A DNA stretch of 40,694 nt from Bacteroidota bacterium (GTDB taxonomy: Bacteria > Bacteroidota > Bacteroidia > Chitinophagales > Chitinophagaceae), in contig JABDFS010000020.1 in assembly GCA_013286425.1 (NCBI GenBank), positions 1 through 40,694 of the forward strand, read 5' to 3'. This document shows positions 23,741 through 32,125 of the stretch, piece after piece. The notes below the pieces were generated by a model. The model ran no database searches, was not told the DNA's origin, and saw nothing but the letters and a program-made list of their open reading frames with translations. Positions within the stretch are counted from its first letter, which is position 1. Each line of letters starts with the position of its first letter. The position numbers and the translations under genes are program-made.

Positions 23741-25816
23741 ATGAAAAATTTAATTCCGCGAGATGTAAGCTGGCTTAGCTTTAATGCAAGGGTGTTGCAG
23801 GAAGCAGCAGACCCAACTGTTCCTTTAAGAGAACGTATTCGTTTTCTCGGTATCCATTCCAATAACATGGATGAATTTTTTCGTGTGCGCGTGGCAACGC
23901 TAAAGCGTATGATACAACTCGGTGGTAAGAAAGGCAACATGCATCTTGAAACCAACCCGGGCCAGATACTTGACGAGATCCAAACCATTGTACTTAGCCA
24001 GCAGAATGAGTTTAACCGGATATGGCAGGACATATTAAAAGAGATGCAGCAGCAGAATATTTTTTTGATTGATGAAAAGAAACTGAACAAAACGCAGCAA
24101 CAGTTTGTGCGTACTTTTTTTGAAGAAGAAGTGCGTTCAAATATTATTCCGCTGATGATTGAAAGCCTTCCGCAATTACCTTACCTGCGCGAAAAAAGTA
24201 TTTATCTCGGTGTGGTAATGCATACAGAAGATTCAGCCTACAATCAGAAATATGCATTGATAGAAGTGCCCAGCCGAATATTCGGGCGCTTTATACAATT
24301 GCCCGCCACTGATGGTCAGCAACATATTATTTTGCTGGAAGATGTTATACGTTTCAACCTGCCTTATATATTTTCTTATTTCAATTATACAAAATTTGAA
24401 TCTTATATTTTTAAAGTAACGAAAGATGCAGAGCTGGATATTGATAACGATATAACAACTTCATTTGTTCAAAAAATTGAAAAAGGTATTCGCAACCGCC
24501 GCATAGGTAAGCCTACGCGTTTTGTGTTTGATAAAGAAATGGATTCAGGCCTGCTTGAATATTTAATGAAGAAATTAAATCTTTCAAGAAAGGATAATAT
24601 TATTCCCGGTGGCCGCATACACAACTTCAGGCATTTTATGGATTTTCCAGATGTGTTTGCACAAAAAAAAGTGCGTCGCGGCTCATTCACACATCCTGCT
24701 TTGGCAACTTCAATGCGTGTAACAGATGTTATTTTAAAACATGATGTTTTATTGCATTTTCCATATCATTCGTTTAACTCAGTTATAGATCTTTTGCGCG
24801 AAGCTGCAATGGATCCTGAAGTTGTTTCCATACAAATAACAGCATACAGGCTTGCTTCAAATTCAAAAATTATTAATGCGCTTATAAACGCATCAAGAAA
24901 CGGAAAGAGTGTTGTTGTTATGCTTGAATTGCGCGCCCGTTTTGATGAAGAGCCGAATCTTATGTGGAAACAGGTGCTTGAAGAAGAAGGTGTAAAAGTG
25001 TTGATAGGGATGCCTAACGTTAAAGTGCATGCAAAGATCTGCGTTATTAAAAAAAGAACAGGCAACAAGATCATTCAGTATGGTTTTGTAAGCACAGGAA
25101 ACCTTAACGAGAAAACAGCAAGGGTTTATGCTGATGAATGTATGTTAACCAGCAACAGGAATGTAATGGCAGATATAAACCGCATTTTTAAATATCTCGA
25201 AAATCCTTCAAAACCAAAATACCTGAGCTCCTGTAAAACCCTGATGGTTTGTCCTGTTAATATGCGCAGGCAGTTAACGCAGCTTGTAAACACCGAGATA
25301 AAAAACGCAAAGGCCGGCAAGAAAGCTTCCATTATTTTAAAATTGAATTCACTCAGCGACCCGCAAATGATAGAAGAAATTTATGAAGCTGCAAATTCAG
25401 GTGTTGAGCTTCACTTTATCGTGCGTGGTATTTGTTGCGCAAAACTCGGCAGCAAAAAATGGCATAAGCGTGTTAGTGCAATAAGTATTGTTGATGAATA
25501 TCTCGAACATTCGCGCATTTTGATATTTCATCATGGCGGTAAAGAAAAAATATTTATTTCATCGGCTGACTGGATGTTGCGTAACCTTGATCATCGCATA
25601 GAAGCTGCCATTCCTATAAAAAATAAAACGCTTGGCAATGAACTGAAAGATATACTGAGTATACAGTTACAGGACAATGTAAAAGCGCGCATTCTTGATA
25701 ACGAATTGCAAAATCATTATGTTCCGTCTACTGCAAAAAAAAGAGTGCGTTCGCAAATTGAAATATATAATTACCTCAATAAAAAAATGAAGACTGTTGA
25801 AGCTCGCGGCGATTGA
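23741..25816 (+). CDS. ppk1: polyphosphate kinase 1
   Basis: PPK1 reversibly transfers the gamma phosphate of ATP to growing inorganic polyphosphate. The 691-residue protein starts MKNLIPRDVSWLSFNARVLQEA, with SNNMDEFFRVRVA in the N-domain. The head domain has GGRIHNFRHFMDFP. Two PLD-like C-domains carry the autophosphorylated histidine H430 (NVKVHAKICV) and the second catalytic histidine H590 (EYLEHSRILIFHH), matching E. coli H435 and H592. Length and motifs are complete. It shares its last 20 bases with the exopolyphosphatase gene, so synthesis and breakdown of polyphosphate are encoded together. Confidence 0.97.
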   Translation: MKNLIPRDVSWLSFNARVLQEAADPTVPLRERIRFLGIHSNNMDEFFRVRVATLKRMIQLGGKKGNMHLETNPGQILDEIQTIVLSQQNEFNRIWQDILKEMQQQNIFLIDEKKLNKTQQQFVRTFFEEEVRSNIIPLMIESLPQLPYLREKSIYLGVVMHTEDSAYNQKYALIEVPSRIFGRFIQLPATDGQQHIILLEDVIRFNLPYIFSYFNYTKFESYIFKVTKDAELDIDNDITTSFVQKIEKGIRNRRIGKPTRFVFDKEMDSGLLEYLMKKLNLSRKDNIIPGGRIHNFRHFMDFPDVFAQKKVRRGSFTHPALATSMRVTDVILKHDVLLHFPYHSFNSVIDLLREAAMDPEVVSIQITAYRLASNSKIINALINASRNGKSVVVMLELRARFDEEPNLMWKQVLEEEGVKVLIGMPNVKVHAKICVIKKRTGNKIIQYGFVSTGNLNEKTARVYADECMLTSNRNVMADINRIFKYLENPSKPKYLSSCKTLMVCPVNMRRQLTQLVNTEIKNAKAGKKASIILKLNSLSDPQMIEEIYEAANSGVELHFIVRGICCAKLGSKKWHKRVSAISIVDEYLEHSRILIFHHGGKEKIFISSADWMLRNLDHRIEAAIPIKNKTLGNELKDILSIQLQDNVKARILDNELQNHYVPSTAKKRVRSQIEIYNYLNKKMKTVEARGD

Positions 25817-26678
25817 TATCGGAAGCAATGCCGCGCGATTATTAATTTCAGAAGTTTCAGAAAACGGCGGTAAAACAATTTTCACAAAGCTCAATCTTAT
25901 TCGTGTGCCTTTGCGTCTTGGCTTCGATGTTTTTGACAAAGCCGAGATAAGCAAACGAAGAATAACCATGCTTATACAAACCATGAAAGCTTTTGTTCTT
26001 TTAATGAAAGCGTATGAAGTTGAGCAGGTAAAAGCATGTGCTACAAGTGCCATGCGCGACGCAGCTAACAGTGAAGATGTTCTTCGAAAAGTAAAGCAGG
26101 AAACGGGTTTAGACATTGCAATAATCAGTGGGGATGAAGAGGCTGCGTTGGTATATGAAACGCATGTTGCAGAAAATCTTGATAAAGAACACGCTTATTT
26201 GTACATAGATGTTGGCGGTGGAAGTACTGAACTTAGTTTTTTTGCTGATGGAAAATTGAAGTATAAAGAATCTATAAATGTTGGTACAATACGATTGTTG
26301 AAGAATATGGTTGATGAAGAACAATGGAATGAATTCAAAACGAAAGTAAAAGCGAATATTAAAAGTAAGCTGCCTGTTATTGCAATTGGTTCGGGAGGAA
26401 ATATCAATAAAGTTTTTTCGCTCAGCAAACGCAAAGACGGAAAGCCATTATCATTACAATTATTGAAAGATTATTACAAAGAGTTTTCAAATTATTCTTT
26501 GGAAGAACGCATTCGTGTGTATAAAATGAAAGACGACAGGGCTGATGTTATTGTACCCGCATTACAGATATATGTGAACATTATGCGCTGGGCAGATATT
26601 GAAGAAATATATGTTCCCAAAATTGGTTTGGCCGATGGACTTATACAGAGTTTATATGAAGAAATTACGATGGGCTGA
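25797..26678 (+). CDS. ppx: exopolyphosphatase / Ppx-GppA phosphatase family
   Basis: The protein removes terminal phosphates from polyphosphate or hydrolyses pppGpp. It is an actin-like ATPase-fold protein of 293 residues with phosphate loop 1 AAIDIGSNAARLLI, the central ATSAMRDAAN motif, a catalytic-Glu region ISGDEEAALVYE, phosphate loop 2 YIDVGGGSTEL and the adenosine-type motif AIGSGGNINKVF. The start must be TTG (25797) or CTG (25794), because a stop sits at 25788 in this frame. TTG gives the standard MKLAAIDIGSN. The 20-bp overlap with ppk1 implies coupled translation at a weak start. Only the core Ppx/GppA domain is present, without the C-terminal extension of E. coli Ppx. Confidence 0.93.
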   Translation: MKLAAIDIGSNAARLLISEVSENGGKTIFTKLNLIRVPLRLGFDVFDKAEISKRRITMLIQTMKAFVLLMKAYEVEQVKACATSAMRDAANSEDVLRKVKQETGLDIAIISGDEEAALVYETHVAENLDKEHAYLYIDVGGGSTELSFFADGKLKYKESINVGTIRLLKNMVDEEQWNEFKTKVKANIKSKLPVIAIGSGGNINKVFSLSKRKDGKPLSLQLLKDYYKEFSNYSLEERIRVYKMKDDRADVIVPALQIYVNIMRWADIEEIYVPKIGLADGLIQSLYEEITMG

Positions 26679-26745
26679 TTGAGAAAAGAAGAATTGGCAG
26701 ATTGGGAAATTGTTATTATTGATCCAGGTAATTTCAAGTTTAAGT

Positions 26746-26775
26746 TTTGAAATTCTTTTACATTAAGCATATTTG
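26746..26775 (+). promoter_or_regulatory. probable panB promoter
   Basis: TTTG (26746-26749), an 18-nt spacer and CATATTTG (26768-26775; one mismatch to TAnnTTTG) lie 75 nt before the panB ATG. Confidence 0.5.
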
Positions 26776-26849
26776 CATTTTGACATCTGGATATGTTTTA
26801 TTCTAATGCAGGACCATATTCAGTTTAATCATCCCAAAATTTTATTCAG

Positions 26850-27668
26850 ATGTCTACGTCTCAGAAAGAAATAAAAAAAATCACCACCAATACTTTACTA
26901 AGAATGAAAATGCATGGCGAAAAAATCTCCATGCTTACTGCATACGATTTTTCTTTTGCAAAAATTATTGATAACGCCGGCATTGATGTGTTACTTGTTG
27001 GCGATAGTGCCAGTAACGTTATGGCAGGCCATGAAACAACATTGCCTATCACTTTAGAGCAGATGATTTATCATGCATCAGCTGTTATTCGCGGCATAAG
27101 CCGATGCCTTGTTGTTGTTGATCTGCCTTTTGGCTCTTATCAATCTAATTCTGAAATAGCATTGGCTTCAGCTATCCGCATCATGAAGGAAACGGGTGCG
27201 CATGCTATTAAATTAGAAGGTGGCGAAGAAGTGCTGGAAAGTGTAAAGCGTATCATCTCAGCAGGCATTCCGGTAATGGGTCATTTGGGATTAACGCCAC
27301 AAAGCATTTATAAATTCGGAACATACAATGTGCGCGCAAAAGAAGAAGAAGAAGCAAACAAACTGCGCAATGATGCAAAGCTGCTCGAAGAAGTTGGCTG
27401 CTTTGGATTAGTGCTTGAAAAAATTCCTGCACAACTGGCGAAAGAAGTTACGGAAAGTTTAAGCATTCCAACCATTGGTATAGGTGCCGGTAAATATTGT
27501 GACGGGCAGGTTTTGGTGATGCATGATATGCTTGGCATCAACACAGAATTCAAGCCGCGCTTTTTAAGACAGTACCTTAATTTGTATGAACAGGTAACAG
27601 GTGCTGTTCAGCAATATGTGAACGATGTGAAAAGGAATTCTTTTCCTTCAGACAGTGAATCATATTAG
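26850..27668 (+). CDS. panB: 3-methyl-2-oxobutanoate hydroxymethyltransferase (ketopantoate hydroxymethyltransferase)
   Basis: It makes ketopantoate from 2-oxoisovalerate and methylene-tetrahydrofolate, the first step of pantothenate and coenzyme A synthesis. The 272-residue TIM-barrel protein shows [41 protein letters not shown] (metal-binding Asp and Gly loop), [31 protein letters not shown] and [24 protein letters not shown]. All family blocks are present. coaE, the last step of CoA synthesis, lies about 11 kb away in this window. It is convergent with the EamA gene, with only 2 bp between the stops. Confidence 0.96.
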   Translation: MSTSQKEIKKITTNTLLRMKMHGEKISMLTAYDFSFAKIIDNAGIDVLLVGDSASNVMAGHETTLPITLEQMIYHASAVIRGISRCLVVVDLPFGSYQSNSEIALASAIRIMKETGAHAIKLEGGEEVLESVKRIISAGIPVMGHLGLTPQSIYKFGTYNVRAKEEEEANKLRNDAKLLEEVGCFGLVLEKIPAQLAKEVTESLSIPTIGIGAGKYCDGQVLVMHDMLGINTEFKPRFLRQYLNLYEQVTGAVQQYVNDVKRNSFPSDSESY

Positions 27669-27670
27669 TA

Positions 27671-28084
27671 TTAAAGTATCAACACAAAAGCGCCCGCAAT
27701 AATCAGCAGCGCGCCAATAGCATCTTTCAATGTAAGTGATTCCTTTAAAAAGATAACAGCTAAAATTATTGTAAGTGCAACGCTGAGTTTATCGATCGGT
27801 GCAACTTTAGAAACTTCGCCCAACTGCAATGCTTTAAAATAAAAAAGCCATGATAAACCTGTTGCGCATCCTGATAAAATTAAAAACAACCAGTTTTGTT
27901 TGGTAAGATTTTGTATGCCCGGCGCAACGCCTTTAAAAAATACAATTGACCATGCAAGAATGATAATTACAACAGTTCGTATAGCAGTTGCAAGATCGGA
28001 GTCAACATGCTTTACACCCACTTTTGCAAAGATGGCTGTAAGCGAAGCAAACACAGCTGAAAGCAAAGCATATATCCACCACAT
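27671..28084 (-). CDS. small EamA/DMT-superfamily permease (single repeat)
   Basis: 137 residues with five predicted membrane segments: WWIYALLSAVFASLTAIFAKVG, TAIRTVVIIILAWSIVFF, LFLILSGCATGLSWLFYFKAL, SVALTIILAVIFL and AIGALLIIAGAFVLIL. The pattern is one EamA domain, half of a ten-TM DMT carrier, and such short members probably dimerise. ALQLGEVSKVAPIDKLSVALTIILAVIFLKE is a typical EamA block. The substrate (metabolite or drug) is unknown. It lies 47 bp downstream of the SDR gene on the same strand, so the two may form an operon. Confidence 0.88.
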   Translation of the reverse strand: MWWIYALLSAVFASLTAIFAKVGVKHVDSDLATAIRTVVIIILAWSIVFFKGVAPGIQNLTKQNWLFLILSGCATGLSWLFYFKALQLGEVSKVAPIDKLSVALTIILAVIFLKESLTLKDAIGALLIIAGAFVLIL

Positions 28085-28131
28085 AGTTTTTTATTACTAA
28101 AGATAATCATGCCAGCTTCAAACAGAAAAGT

Positions 28132-28893
28132 TTATTGTTCTTTATAAGTATAAAATGAATTGGCTTGTGCAAGACAGGTAATAACAAGCTCATTTATGCA
28201 AACATGTCCAGGCAATGTGCTGCAGTAATAAACAGTGTTGGCAATATCTTCTGCAGTCAACGCTTCATAACCTTCATATACTGCTTTTGCTTTGGATGCA
28301 TCGCCTTTAAAACGCACCAATGAAAATTCTGTTTCTGCAGCGCCGGGATTTATACAGGTAACTTTTATTTTATGCGGCAACAGATCCATGCGTTGCGCCT
28401 CGCTTATTGCATTCACTGCAAACTTGCTGGCGCAATACACATTGCCTTCTTTATACACTTCTTTGCCTGCTGTTGAACCAATATTTATGATATGTCCTTT
28501 TCTTTTCTCTTTCATCAATGGAATAACAGCTTTTGATACATACAATAATCCTTTCACATTCGTATCAATCATCGCATCCCAGTCATCAATTGAAGCTTCA
28601 TCAAACGGATCGCGGCCTGCAGCAAGGCCTGCATTGTTCACTAACACATCAATCGTGCGCCATTCATTTTGCAGAGTATTTATTGCATCAATCACTTCCT
28701 TTTTTTTTCTTACATCAAACACTAACGGCAACACCTGGATGTTTTTATTAGGTGATAATGCTGAAGCAAGCTCATCCAGCTTTTCTTTTCTTCTGCCGGT
28801 AATAATGCAGTTCCAGTTTTCTGCAGCAAATTTTTCGGCGATGGCTTTTCCAAAGCCTGATGTTGCGCCTGTAATAAGAATGGTTTTATTCAT
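28132..28893 (-). CDS. short-chain dehydrogenase/reductase (YdfG-like, NADP-dependent)
   Basis: A classical SDR of 253 residues. The cofactor loop is TGATSGFG (8-15), followed by ITGRRKEKLDELA with basic residues after the second strand, which favours NADP. NNAG is at about 87-90, and the catalytic triad is S140 (INIGSTAGKEV), Y153 and K157 (YCASK). INPGAAETEFSLVRFKGD is the mobile substrate lid seen in YdfG-type 3-hydroxy acid / serine dehydrogenases. The substrate is not certain. It is followed by the EamA gene and faces the dispersed element across a divergent spacer. Confidence 0.92.
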   Translation of the reverse strand: MNKTILITGATSGFGKAIAEKFAAENWNCIITGRRKEKLDELASALSPNKNIQVLPLVFDVRKKKEVIDAINTLQNEWRTIDVLVNNAGLAAGRDPFDEASIDDWDAMIDTNVKGLLYVSKAVIPLMKEKRKGHIINIGSTAGKEVYKEGNVYCASKFAVNAISEAQRMDLLPHKIKVTCINPGAAETEFSLVRFKGDASKAKAVYEGYEALTAEDIANTVYYCSTLPGHVCINELVITCLAQANSFYTYKEQ

Positions 28894-28939
28894 TCATCAA
28901 AAATAAATGAGAAGATTTAAGAACTTATTTGAATTAACT

Positions 28940-29040
28940 ATTAAAAATGTTGTACGAACAGGAAGCCGAAGTTGCTATGAAAATATGCAGTTGAAGGGAG
29001 TGACACAACCGTAAAACACCGGAGTTCATTTGCCGGTAAC
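28940..29040 (+). repeat. dispersed ~100-nt structured element, copy 2
   Basis: It aligns with 2501-2599. The 3' end carries ACCGG (29018-29022) and CCGGT (29033-29037) around the loop AGTTCATTTG. The matching position in copy 1 is a G-U pair instead of G-C, so pairing is kept although the bases differ. A second short helix joins GTTGT (28949-28953) to ACAAC (29005-29009). It lies in the divergent spacer between the SDR and the secreted protein gene. Confidence 0.6.
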
Positions 29041-29107
29041 AAAATAATAACTTAAAAAATGTGATAATTTTTTAAAGACCCTATAGTGCTTTTATAGCCA
29101 TGCCTTA

Positions 29108-29115
29108 TATATTTG
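29108..29115 (+). promoter_or_regulatory. -7 promoter box for the secreted protein gene
   Basis: TATATTTG is a perfect -7 match, 12 nt before the ATG at 29128. It supports that start over the upstream in-frame codon at 29113. Confidence 0.55.
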
Positions 29116-29127
29116 CCCGCGGTAATT

Positions 29128-29928
29128 ATGAAAAAAATATTTCTGCTGCTTATTCCTGCACTTTTTTCCAACGCTGTTTCGCATGCACAGAATTTAACCA
29201 TGGCCATTTCAAAACTGGCTGATACAAAGGTTAAAATTGAATGGCGTAATCCTTATGGCGATAGCGTTGTGCAATTAAATGTGCAGCGCTCGTGGGATAG
29301 TGTAAGAAATTTCATGACCATCTTCGTGCCTTTGTCGCCTGAGCTTCCGCAAAATGGTTACGTTGACGTAACGGATGGTTACAACGCAAGATATTACCGC
29401 ATTTTTTATGTGCTGGCAGATGGCAGGTTCTTTTTTACAAAGTCTAAAAAGAATGCATCCGGTTCTGATTTTACCAATGAAGTACCTGAAGATAAAGCTG
29501 CAGATAAAAGTTTTCTTATTACAATTCATGATGATGATACCGTTATTGCACAGCTTAGTTACGATGGTTATAAACGATTCCGTGATTCGATTGTAAACTA
29601 TACGCGCGATACATTGTATTCGCTTACAGATGCAGATGTGCTGATCCGTTATTATAACAATAATATTAAATGGATTCCTTCAACACATATATTCACTACC
29701 ACCGATGGTTATGTGCAGGTATATTTAACGGATGCATTGCAAAAGAATTACCGACTGCGTTTTTATGATGAGTCTCATAAACTACTTTTTGCAATACAAC
29801 ATATTCCGCAACCGCAATTCCTGCTCGATAAAACAGATTTCCTGCATTCAGGATGGTTTTATTTTGAATTGCTTGAAGATAATAAGGTAAGAGAGCGCAA
29901 TAAGTTTTACATACCAAAAGACTTTTGA
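29128..29928 (+). CDS. secreted protein of unknown function
   Basis: A signal peptide (MKKIFLLLIPALFSNAVSHAQ) precedes about 245 residues with no recognised catalytic motif. The first part (VKIEWRNPYGDSVVQLNVQRSWDSVRNFMTIF ... NGYVDVTDGYNARYYRIFYVLADGRFFFTKSKK) reads like a fibronectin type III-like sandwich. The second half (YSLTDADVLIRYYNNNIKWIPSTHIFTTTDGYVQVYLTDALQKNYRLRFYDESHKLLFAIQHI) looks beta-rich too. There is no T9SS tail or lipobox, so the product is probably periplasmic. The type III-like reading is inference. It may share a transcript with the ATP-grasp-like gene 60 bp downstream. Confidence 0.75.
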   Translation: MKKIFLLLIPALFSNAVSHAQNLTMAISKLADTKVKIEWRNPYGDSVVQLNVQRSWDSVRNFMTIFVPLSPELPQNGYVDVTDGYNARYYRIFYVLADGRFFFTKSKKNASGSDFTNEVPEDKAADKSFLITIHDDDTVIAQLSYDGYKRFRDSIVNYTRDTLYSLTDADVLIRYYNNNIKWIPSTHIFTTTDGYVQVYLTDALQKNYRLRFYDESHKLLFAIQHIPQPQFLLDKTDFLHSGWFYFELLEDNKVRERNKFYIPKDF

Positions 29929-29988
29929 CTTTTATGTTTTGAGTTTTGTATTTCTACTTTCGTATTTTGCAATTCTTAAAAAAAAATT

Positions 29989-31185
29989 ATGGTACCGGCA
30001 TTGCGTAAAAAGTTCAATGCTGAATTCACTCCCGAAAAATATAATGCTTACCTGGAAGAAATGAACGCACAGCATCCGGGCGGAATAGAATTCAGACTTG
30101 CAGAAACACCCATATTTGTTGACAAAAATTTTAAAGAAAAAATTTTATCTGCGTGCGAAAGCATTGTAGATGTAATTGTGCAGCCTGATTTTAAAAAGCT
30201 TACTGCTAATGCTGTCCCAAATGATTTAAAAGTGCCAAATGAAAATGAGCATTCTCATTTTATTGCTTTTGATTTTGGTATTTGTGAAAATGCAAACGGC
30301 GAGCTTGAACCACAGTTGATAGAGATGCAGGGCTTTCCAACATTATTTGCTTACCAGGTTTTTGATGATGATGTATCACGCAAACATTTTGAAATCCCTT
30401 CGAACTATAGTTCATACCTGGGCGGATATACAAAAGATTCTTACATACAATTATTGAAAGAAATAATTGTTGCTGATCATGCCCCTGAAAATGTAATACT
30501 GCTCGAAGTTTTTCCGCATCAGCAAAAAACAAAAATTGATTTTTATTGTACACAGGATTATTTAAACATTCCCATTGTTTGTTTAACTGAGTTAGTGAAA
30601 GAAGACAGGAAATTATTCTATGTACAGGATGGAAAGAAGGTTGAAGTAAAGCGTATTTATAACCGCGTCATCTTTGATGATCTGCAGCAACAATCACCGG
30701 AAGTGCAGGAGAAAGGAAAGATATTATTTGAAGAACTGGATGTTGAATGGGCGCCACATCCAAACTGGTTTTACCGCATCAGCAAATACACATTGCCGTT
30801 TATTAAACATCCATATGTTCCTGAAACAAATTTTTTGAGTGATATAAAAACTATGCCACCTGATCTTGAAAATTATGTGTTGAAACCATTGTTCTCTTTC
30901 GCAGGCCAGGGAGTTGTAATTGATGTAACACAAAAAGATATTGATGATGTGAAAGATCCGCACAACTGGATATTGCAGCGTAAGGTAAAATATGCAGATG
31001 TAATTGTTACGCCGGATGAAAATGCAAAAGCCGAAATAAGAATTTTTTATTTCTGGAAAGATGGCGAAGAAAGGCCTGTTGCTACGCAAAATCTTGCGCG
31101 CATCAGCAAAGGAAAAATGATTGGCGTACGCTATAACAAAGACCGCGAATGGGTTGGCGGCAGCATGGTGTTTTTTGAAAAGTAA
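29989..31185 (+). CDS. ATP-grasp-like protein of unknown function
   Basis: 398 residues. The C-terminal third has ATP-grasp-like features: NYVLKPLFSFAGQGVVIDV (a Lys and a Gly-rich loop), NWILQRKVKYADVIVTPD, and AEIRIFYFWKDGEERPVATQNLARISKGKMIGVRYNKDREWVGGSMVF, with Glu/Arg/Asn positions where metal and nucleotide ligands usually lie. The N-terminal half contains QLIEMQGFPTLFAYQVFD, a block I associate with an uncharacterised Bacteroidota family. No known ligase is matched, so the substrate is unknown. It could make a peptide-like or glutathionylspermidine-type bond; this is inference. A repeat separates it from plsC. Confidence 0.7.
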   Translation: MVPALRKKFNAEFTPEKYNAYLEEMNAQHPGGIEFRLAETPIFVDKNFKEKILSACESIVDVIVQPDFKKLTANAVPNDLKVPNENEHSHFIAFDFGICENANGELEPQLIEMQGFPTLFAYQVFDDDVSRKHFEIPSNYSSYLGGYTKDSYIQLLKEIIVADHAPENVILLEVFPHQQKTKIDFYCTQDYLNIPIVCLTELVKEDRKLFYVQDGKKVEVKRIYNRVIFDDLQQQSPEVQEKGKILFEELDVEWAPHPNWFYRISKYTLPFIKHPYVPETNFLSDIKTMPPDLENYVLKPLFSFAGQGVVIDVTQKDIDDVKDPHNWILQRKVKYADVIVTPDENAKAEIRIFYFWKDGEERPVATQNLARISKGKMIGVRYNKDREWVGGSMVFFEK

Positions 31186-31199
31186 TAGCAGAAGCAAAC

Positions 31200-31272
31200 A
31201 TTCAATATCCAATATCCAATATCCAATTTACAACATAAAAAATCAATGACTATTGAAAATTGAGTATTGAAT
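31200..31272. repeat. AATATCC triplicate and imperfect palindrome
   Basis: Three head-to-tail AATATCC heptamers (31204-31224) follow the ATP-grasp-like gene. The segment 31200-31213 is complementary, at 12 of 14 positions, to 31259-31272, giving a long imperfect hairpin across the 125-bp gap before plsC. Similar AT-rich palindromes are scattered in Bacteroidota genomes (general recollection). Confidence 0.75.
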
Positions 31273-31310
31273 ATTGATGATTTCGAAAGGATAGAACAAG
31301 TAAAAATTAC

Positions 31311-32045
31311 ATGAACATCTTTAAAGAAATATTCGCACGCATTTGGGCAACATGGGCCTTGTTGCTTTTTGTTGCAACCATGCTGATCGCTTATATATTT
31401 TACAGTCCTTGCCATTTTTTAAAAGAGCCGCAAAAAGCAAGATGGCACAGGTATGTATCAAGAGTGTGGATGACTGTCTATCTTAATCTTATCGGTTGCC
31501 CGCTTAAAGTAAAAAATGCACAATATTTTAATGGCTTGCCGGGATGTGTAGTCGTTTCCAACCATAACAGTTTGATGGATGTTCCTGTAACAACACCATT
31601 CATGCCGCGCGCCAATAAAACCATTGCCAAAAAAAGCTTTTCTTCTATACCTGTTTTCGGATGGATATATAGTTTTGGAAGTGTGTTAGTTGACAGAAAC
31701 AGTGATGCAAGCCGACGTAAAAGTTATGAAGAAATGAAGAAAGTTTTGCAGATTGATCTGGATATGGTTATTTATCCGGAAGGCACGCGCAACAGAACTG
31801 ATAAGCCTTTAAAAGAATTTTATGATGGCGCATTCCGCCTTGCAACTGATACAAAAAAACCTGTAGTTCCAACGCTTGTTTTCAATACCAAAAAAGTTTT
31901 GCCCGTACATAAAACTTTTTACATGTTGCCGCATACTTTAGAAATGCATTTCCTGCCTCCTGTAGAAAGCATTAATCTTACTTCAAAGGAATTGCGGGAA
32001 AAAGTTTTTAAAATAATGTGGGATTATTATGAAGCAAATGCATGA
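31311..32045 (+). CDS. plsC: 1-acyl-sn-glycerol-3-phosphate acyltransferase (PlsC-like)
   Basis: It acylates lysophosphatidic acid to phosphatidic acid at the inner membrane. The 244-residue protein has an N-terminal membrane anchor (TWALLLFVATMLIAYIFY) and the catalytic HX4D motif NHNSLMD (H85-D90). Substrate motifs follow: FGWIYSFGSVLVDRNS, then YPEGTRNR (near 155-162) and PVVPTLVFNTKKVL. All four family motifs are present. It is probably the housekeeping LPA acyltransferase, though ornithine-lipid or lysophospholipid substrates are possible. It lies 80 bp upstream of the TPR-scaffold gene on the same strand; whether they share a promoter is unclear. Confidence 0.93.
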   Translation: MNIFKEIFARIWATWALLLFVATMLIAYIFYSPCHFLKEPQKARWHRYVSRVWMTVYLNLIGCPLKVKNAQYFNGLPGCVVVSNHNSLMDVPVTTPFMPRANKTIAKKSFSSIPVFGWIYSFGSVLVDRNSDASRRKSYEEMKKVLQIDLDMVIYPEGTRNRTDKPLKEFYDGAFRLATDTKKPVVPTLVFNTKKVLPVHKTFYMLPHTLEMHFLPPVESINLTSKELREKVFKIMWDYYEANA

Positions 32046-32125
32046 TCATTAAATATTGATATGTAGCCTTCTCATTTGCTTTTTAATTACTTTTAAAAAT
32101 CTTATTACAAATTAACCTGTGCAAA

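Noticed and set aside
30724..31212. 162-residue minus-strand ORF opposite the ATP-grasp-like gene
   Set aside because: It is a shadow of the plus-strand gene, with Cys/Phe-rich low-complexity translation and no motif.
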